From Ministeria vibrans ATCC 50519 (Eukaryota; Opisthokonta; Filasterea): 24,470 nt of DNA. The stretch spans positions 8,688-33,157 of the forward strand of contig CALSCP010000390.1 of assembly GCA_943704425.1 (NCBI GenBank), written 5' to 3'. The first letter of the stretch is position 1. Every line of letters starts with the position of its first letter. Shown here piece after piece: positions 19,172 to 24,470 of this stretch. The position numbers were made by a program, and so were the translations under genes. Below the pieces are notes generated by a model. That model was given only the letters and a program-made list of their open reading frames with translations, did not search any database and was not told where the DNA came from.

Positions 19172-19869
19172 TGATTGACACACACCTTATACACTACAGT
19201 ACTCTGCTCTGTCGCCTCAGGATGCAACGGGCTCTGCGAGGTCTTCGCGTGGCTCTTTTGCTGGCACCAGTCGCTCTTCATTAGCCTCTCCTCCGCCACT
19301 CAATGTGCGAAACGACAGAGTGAAAGAGAATTCAATGGAGACTTGATGATTAAGTTTTTTTTTTTTTGGTGTAGATTCTTCCCGGACAATCTCAGTCTGA
19401 AGGAACTGTCACGTCACCCCCACTCTCTCCCTTGTCCGTGAGACACTCGGGTGGACCCGCTAAGAAAATGCGACAGTAAGTGGGAACACATTGTGGTGTA
19501 GATTTTTGTAGTAATCTAATAATGACTGTGGTCGTATAGTGTGACTGCAGGTCCACCCGCCGCAGTCGATGAGGATGTGACTCCGTCAGGCTACCCTCGA
19601 CCCTCTCGAGTACAGCACAACGACAAAGTATACACGGCAGGAGAGAGAGGAGGGAGAAAAAATGAAGTGAAAGAGAGAGAGAGAGGGGAGAGGAGAGGAG
19701 AGGAGAGGAGGGAAACAAAGTGATAAAGAGATAAAGAGAGAGAACAGAAAGTGATATATCTCTCATCCTCGACTGTGTTGCTTAGGAGCGAGTGAGACGA
19801 CGGGAGATCTCCGAAGCTGTTGATGAGTTCCGCCGGTTAGTCCCGGGTTGTTCTGACCGCACCGACAAG
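16272..19869 (+). CDS. Dual receiver-domain response regulator fused to bHLH (3' incomplete)
   Basis: Ten exons: 16272-16364, 16753-16827, 17132-17285, 17357-18089, 18146-18260, 18338-19060, 19221-19319, 19375-19475, 19540-19627 and 19786-19869, 755 codons. REC1 (about 23-135) has the acidic pair E28-D29, phospho-acceptor D72 in F-M-D-I-C-M-P and K123 in Q-K-P-F, but Ala104 where receivers have Thr/Ser. REC2 (about 287-400) is complete: E292-D293-D294, D336, S367, K386. A Ser/Thr/Gln/Pro-rich linker follows. The last exons encode H-N-D-K-E-R-V-R-R-R-E-I, matching the His5-Glu9-Arg13 pattern of E-box-binding bHLH proteins, then helix 1 and a loop ending D-R-T-D-K at 755. Helix 2 is not found. 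The likely role is a phosphorelay output transcription factor. The donor after exon 7 (GTGAAA) is the weakest call; an alternative at 19303 would also keep phase. Direct splicing to the next acceptor (20148) adds one Gly then TGA at 20151-20153. Confidence 0.78.
16365..16752 (+). other. Intron 1 of REC-REC-bHLH gene (388 bp)
   Basis: Phase 0 intron within REC1, just after the acidic pair. Its first 150 bp are GC-rich and its end is T-rich before CACATAG. Nothing else is recognised on either strand. Confidence 0.75.
16981..17055 (+). repeat. 15-bp tandem repeat in intron 2
   Basis: Five head-to-tail copies of a 15-bp unit: three identical CATATACTTTTGTTT copies (16981, 16996, 17011) followed by two diverged copies (17026, 17041). 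It lies inside the 304-bp intron 16828-17131 and is unrelated to the GA/CT repeats elsewhere. Confidence 0.9.
19078..19169 (+). repeat. (GT)n microsatellite, about 46 units
   Basis: A pure (GT)n run filling most of intron 19061-19220 of the REC-REC-bHLH gene, starting shortly after the donor. Reading through it unspliced would add a Cys-Val repeat. Confidence 0.95.
19660..19760 (+). repeat. GA-rich repeat in intron 9 of bHLH gene
   Basis: Intron 19628-19785 contains GAGA runs, an AGGAG tandem block at about 19689-19709, and GAAACAAAGTGATAAAGAG at about 19711-19729, another copy of the dispersed intronic element. Confidence 0.85.
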
Positions 19870-20078
19870 GTATGTGCATACAGTACAAAGTGGGATTGTC
19901 GTGCTTTTTGATACGTATTCTCTCTATCAATTTGTTTCTCTCTATATCAATGTTTTTCTCACTGTCACTGTTTCTTTCTCCCTTCTCTCTCTTTTGTCTC
20001 TCTATCACTTTGTTTCTCTCTCTCTATCACTTTGTTTCTTTCTCCCTCCTCTCTCTCTATCACTTTGTTTCTTTCTCC

Positions 20079-20137
<59 letters not shown>

Positions 20138-20147
20138 TTGTGCGCAG
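19870..20147 (+). repeat. CT-rich repeat tract joining two incomplete genes
   Basis: The tract opens with a good donor (GTATGT, 19870) and closes with a good acceptor (GCGCAG, 20142-20147). It contains several copies of a CTATCACTTTGTTTCT element in a tandem of about 31-bp units at roughly 20000-20080, then a (CT)n run at about 20080-20138. The upstream reading phase (0) does not match the downstream exon (needs two bases), so the two flanking genes are not fused in frame. Confidence 0.85.
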
Positions 20148-21289
20148 GGCTGAGCATGCCGACAAGAAGCTCACAGCAAAAGCACCGTTAAAAGGGCACC
20201 AGTTGTCGGTCATTTCGGTGGACGTGCATCCCGATTCACACAGTACGATAATGATTGAAGAGAGATGATGTTTTTATTCTGCTTCGTGGGTGACAGTGGC
20301 CGTCTCAAGCTCGCTCGATAGCGACTTGATTGTATGGAATCTTCAGAGCATGGAAGTGGCGTTGAAGATCACAACAGGGCCCGGTAAGGAGGAATGAAGA
20401 GAGAGAGAGAGAGACAAAGTGATAGAGAGAGAGGCTTATACTGCTCGAGTAGTCGAGTCGTGGAATGCGGCATTCTCCCCAGATGGAAAGCTGATTGCGA
20501 CAGGGAGCCACCGAGGAGCAGTGAATCTGTACAGTGCAGCAACGGGGCAATTGGTAAGTGAGCGAGTATTGTCTGTCGTACGGACCTAACCGTTGTCTCT
20601 CTTTTGCCATGGCCTCAGTCGGGTTCGCTTGAGCCCAACACCAATGCAATGGTGTTCACAGTACGGTTCAGTCCCAACGGGCAGTTCTTGGCATGCGGTG
20701 CTCACGATGGCACTGTGGCTGTCTTTGATGTCTCTGCAATGCGCCTCCTGCACAAACTGGAAGGTACATTCCTCTTTTGTGTCGTTTCTGCCATCTAACC
20801 CTCTCCGCTTCCGTTAGGTCACTCAATGACTGTGCGCGCATTGGCGTTTTCACCTGATTCGACTCTGCTCCTCACCGGCTCCGACGATGGTACACATTCT
20901 CTGCTCTTCTTCTCACCCCTCGCCCATCCATGACACAACACACCTATAGGGTACATTAAACTGTACGACGTGGCGCACGCCAACATGATTGCGACCTTCT
21001 CAGGCCATGCTTCGTGGGTCCTCTCCCTTGACTTTAGTCCCTCTGGTGCCACCTTTGCCAGTGCCTCCTCGGACACAAAGGTTTCCTCGATCTCTTCCAC
21101 TCTTCTCTTTCTCACACCGTTTTTGTTTTCGCTTAGGTGAAAGTGTGGGATCTGTCGCTGCGTCAGTGTCTGCACACCTTTGACACACACACCGAACAGG
21201 TCTGCGGTGTCCGCTACAGTCCGTCTGGCGATCGTCTCGTCTCGGTGGGTGACGATGCGCGCATTTGCGTTCACGAATGTACCAAATAA
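20148..21289 (+). CDS. WDR61: WD40 protein WDR61/SKI8 (5' incomplete)
   Basis: Seven exons, 20148-20242, 20297-20383, 20453-20553, 20619-20763, 20818-20889, 20950-21080 and 21137-21289, give about 261 residues. The order of repeats and signature stretches matches WDR61: [58 protein letters not shown] and V-S-V-G-D-D. Six of the usual seven WD blades are present. The first repeat, about 45 residues in the human protein, and the start codon are missing: exon 20148 enters with one leftover base and has no in-frame ATG. WDR61 is a subunit of the PAF1 transcription-elongation complex and, as Ski8, of the SKI complex that feeds RNA to the exosome. An AATAAA lies at 21331-21336. Confidence 0.9.
20396..20432 (+). 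repeat. Short GA repeat with dispersed element
   Basis: Inside the 69-bp intron 20384-20452 of WDR61: GAGA repeats flank GACAAAGTGATAGAGA, the same element found beside microsatellites in the other genes. Confidence 0.8.
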
Positions 21290-21584
21290 GAAAAAAAATT
21301 ACAATAATATAGAAATTGCCTATCACCAGTAATAAATATTATTATTATTAAATGCAACAATATAGTCAGCTTACTTTTAGACGACAGTCAAGTGAGTCGA
21401 CACCGACGACACGGCGATAAGGAAAGGAAAAAAAAAAAAGAAAAGAAACAGAGAGATTGAGATTTGACATGGTTAGAATTCTTTTGATCGATCAGCAAAG
21501 AAAAGGAAAACTTGGTTACGCAAGAAATCTGAATCGGAAGTTCAACTTTTGTACAATTAATTTTTTTTTCTGCGTTGCATTACC
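21290..21584 (+). other. Spacer between WDR61 and DIS3L2
   Basis: A 295-bp AT-rich gap. The first part holds the WDR61 poly(A) signal AATAAA (21331-21336) amid TTATTA repeats. The rest, with A-rich blocks near 21420-21450, is the presumed DIS3L2 promoter and 5' UTR. No other element is seen. Confidence 0.6.
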
Positions 21585-22034
21585 ATGTCCATGTCTGATC
21601 GAAAGATGTCGGTGGATGCAGACGTGAGCGACGTGAGCGATGCGCCGCGCAAGCGAACGCAGGGAAGACACCGCAAGAACGGCGGCGCAACGGCGTCAAA
21701 ACGACGCGAACAGCAGCAGCAGCACCAGAAGGTGCCTGCGGCTGCAGCTGCCGCAGCCGCAGCCGACGTCGACGACTCCGACACGGTCGCAAGCACTGTC
21801 GGACAGCACCAGGCGAAGAAATTGCACAAGAATTTGCCGAAAACGCGACGGCCCACAAGCAGCTCCAGCAAAGCAGACGCCAGCAAGGCTGCTGCCGGTG
21901 CTGCCGGTGGCGCTGCGTCTGCCTCGGCCAGTTTGCCGGGGTCTGCAAAGTCCTCGGGGACTGCTAAATCCGCAGGGGTTGCAAAATCTGCTGGCGGAGC
22001 GGAGTCGTCTGTCGCAGGAGGTGGAGGAAGTGAA

Positions 22035-22066
<32 letters not shown>

Positions 22067-24470
22067 AGCTGGTGGCAGCAAAGGGGGCGGTGGGAGTAAA
22101 GGAGGCGGTAGCAGTGTCGGTGCAGGAGGAGCGGGAGGGCAATCGCGAAGCAAGGGTAATCGCAATTCGACGGCATCGGGTCATCATCACCACAACCACC
22201 ACCATCACCATCAGCAGTCGCACTATCACGGCAAGCGCCAGAAAAACTTCTTTGAGGGCCATCTGGAAGCGGCCGCCATTGACGAAGGACTGGCCAAAGG
22301 TGAGCTGTTGCAGGGCGCGCTTCGTATCAACCCAAAGCGCTTTGAGGATGCGTACGTGACCGTGCCCGGCTATGCACGCGACATTTTCATTGTGGACGGC
22401 ATTCAAGGACGCAACCGGGCGCTCGACGGAGACATTGTTGCCATCCGACTGCAGCCGCGCGAAAAATACCGTGTCATGCACAAGGAGCTGGCCGAGGCTC
22501 GCGCTGCGGCTGCGGCTGCTACGACCTCCGAGATGGGGACGCCCGACGACTGCGCTGAGGACCTGTCGCGCCTCAGGTTGGGCAGAAAAGCGAACGAAGG
22601 CGACGCCACGGACGACTCGCTTGACGGCCTGACGCCTCCTTATTACTTTACGCACTACCGACACAGTCGCGCGGCTGCACGACGTCGCGATGGCTTCATG
22701 TCAGATGGAATGGACGCGGACATTGAGGAGACAGATGAAGAGGGCTCTGCCGCCTCGACCCCACAGCACCGCCCACGCAGCACCGCAAGTCGCACCAACT
22801 CAAACACAAGCACACCCTCCACTAGTACCACTACTACTACCACCACCGCCGCCGCCACCGCCAAGGTTTTTACATCATCCGAAGCAGTGTCGCGAGGTCG
22901 GGTTATGAGTGAGCACACGGACAGCGAGCGGGAGCTGACATCGGACACGGCGGCCGAGGCAGACGCAGAGGACACGGCGGCAGACCTGAGCGACACAGCG
23001 TCTCTTCCTGACGCATTTCTACAGCCGACAGCGACCGTCCTGGGCATCGTCGAAGAGCGACACTCGCGCAGTGCGACGGGCTTTCTCAATGCCAATGCTC
23101 AACAAGGCAACGACAAGCATGCTCTCTTCGTTCCCACCGACGCACGTGTGCCACGCATGCGCATCTCCCTGCGTGACTGCCCCAAAGCAGCCCTCACCAA
23201 TGCTAGCCTTGTTCTTGTCGCTTCCATTGTGCGATGGCCCCAGGACCAGCGCATGCCCCTGGGACGGGTGGCAGAGCCCCTGGGCGAGCGCGGTGACGTT
23301 CGTGCCGAAACCGAGGCGGTGCTTATTGAGAACGCAGTTCACACCGAACCCTTTTCTCAGGTACAACACTGTGTCATTACTCACCGCCCACTCACTTACA
23401 CACGCGTCACACCAACACTCTGTTCTATTGGGATCTGTCGACTTTTTTTTGTTAATTTTTTTTAATCATCTTAGACTGTGCTGGACTGTCTCCCTGCAAC
23501 TCCCTGGCACATTCCCGCAAGTGAAATCGAACGGCGGCGAGACCTGCGCTCGACTCGCATTTTCACGATTGACCCACCCACCGCCAAGGACCTTGACGAT
23601 GCGTTGCACTGCACGGCACTCGCCGACGGTTCGTTTGAGGTGGGTGTGCACATTGCGGACGTGAGCCATTTCATTGCCGAGGGGAGTGCGCTGGACATGG
23701 AGGCTCGGGCGCGCGCCACATCCACCTACCTTGTGGACCGGGTGATTCCCATGCTCCCTGCGCTACTCTGTGAAGAGCTGTGTTCTCTCAATCCTGCTGT
23801 GGACCGTCTCACCTTTTCGGTAGTGTGGCGTCTCGATGCCAATGGCTTTGTCCTCGACGAGTGGTGCGGGCGTACGATGATCTGCTCTGCGACAAAAATG
23901 GCGTATGGCACGGCACAGGCGATTATCGATGCACACGGTGATGTGACAGCTGTCGACGCCGCACACGCATGGCCGCGTCTCGTCGATGGGGTCACGCGTG
24001 AGGATGTTGCAACTGACGTCATGAACCTCCATCAGGTGCGTCCCTCGTTAGTTACCATCACTCACCCCTCTGTGACCCACAAATATATAAATTACTAGTG
24101 TCACTCACATACTCTCACTCCTCATACTGCCTGCCACTCATATACATATACTTACATTGTCACTCACTTACTGTCTTTTGCTATTGTCTGATATTCTGTT
24201 ACCCAGATTGCTGTGCGGATGCGCACTCGTCGCTATGAGACAGGGGCGCTCTCTCTCAATCAAATCAAAGTGGGCTTTATTTTTGATGCTGAGACGGGCA
24301 AACCCGCCGACTTTTATCGTCAAACGGTTCGAGTGCTATTCCCTTCTCGGTCATTGACTGACCATCTTTTTTTTTTTGTATTTTTCTTTTTCTTTTTAGC
24401 AAAACGACGCAAACCGACTCGTTGAAGAGTTTATGCTTTTGGCCAACATGGCGGTACAAAGCAAAAAAAA
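21585..24470 (+). CDS. DIS3L2: DIS3-like exonuclease 2 (3' partial)
   Basis: Exons 21585-23360, 23475-24035, 24207-24326 and 24400->24470 are all phase 0. The N-terminus (1-220) is low complexity: Gln, Ala, a poly-Gly block near 150-160 and a His cluster at 200-210. CSD1 (about 221-295) contains L-L-Q-G-A-L-R-I-N-P-K and R-N-R-A-L-D-G-D. A 180-residue acidic, Ser/Thr-rich insert follows. CSD2 (about 482-592) carries H-S-R-S-A-T-G-F and R-V-P-R-M. The RNB domain begins at 593 with P-W-H-I-P. Its catalytic I-D-P-P-T-A-K-D-L-D-D-A-L keeps all the metal-binding aspartates, followed by V-G-V-H-I-A-D-V-S-H-F and L-L-C-E-E-L-C-S-L-N-P. Lack of a PIN domain argues for DIS3L2 rather than DIS3/Rrp44. 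DIS3L2 degrades RNA 3'-5', favouring oligouridylated substrates, in the cytoplasm and without the exosome. The window ends in the RNB domain, so the S1 domain is not seen. Confidence 0.95.

Noticed and set aside
19786-21289. In-frame bHLH-WD40 fusion protein
   Set aside because: Splicing 19869 to 20148 gives Gly then TGA; the WD40 frame needs two bases from the preceding exon, and no alternative donor in exon 10 supplies them.
21696-22664. 322-residue minus-strand frame
   Set aside because: Antisense shadow of the DIS3L2 first exon; no domain, and the sense frame is a firm family match.

Overview
The window comes from a nuclear eukaryotic genome. It is gene-dense, with intergenic gaps of about 100-300 bp and roughly 38 short GT-AG introns. 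TGA, TAG and TAA are all used as stops. It is rich in (GA)n, (CT)n and (GT)n microsatellites, nearly all inside introns. The gene set fits a free-living unicellular eukaryote: a PTB domain and a WASP-type actin nucleator, a CEP78 homologue (which implies centrioles or a cilium), an Arp2/3 subunit, and bacterial-type receiver domains. A unicellular holozoan or close relative is my best guess, but the window alone does not settle it. I rebuilt exon-intron structures by matching reading phase across splice sites and by recalled similarity to known families; no search was run.

Layout: (1) <81-5144 (+), a 5'-incomplete modular protein ending in a WH2-central-acidic (VCA) Arp2/3-activating tail, with an unusual ubiquitin-like/PBD-like/PTB front half. 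(2) 5282-8400 (-), a nine-exon ankyrin-repeat protein with a possible VPS9-like C-terminal part. (3) 8605-10706 (+), ARPC2, complete. (4) 10809-12663 (-), CEP78, complete. (5) 12914-15997 (-), a proline-rich protein with two W-K-x-x-[LI]-[LM]-E motifs. (6) 16272-19869 (+), two response-regulator receiver domains followed by a low-complexity linker and the basic-helix 1 part of a bHLH domain. (7) 20148-21289 (+), WDR61/SKI8 lacking its first WD repeat. (8) 21585->24470 (+), a DIS3L2-type 3'-5' exoribonuclease cut by the window edge.

Functional links: genes 1 and 3 belong to one pathway, Arp2/3 branched-actin nucleation, and gene 5 has a composition typical of actin-associated scaffolds. Genes 7 and 8 both act in RNA turnover or transcription-linked complexes. 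Whether these neighbours are co-regulated cannot be read from the sequence. The most novel items are the REC-REC-bHLH protein and the PTB-containing VCA protein. The main caution is 19870-20147: gene 6 loses its end and gene 7 its beginning across a repeat-filled stretch, which suggests either a collapsed assembly or a real rearrangement.
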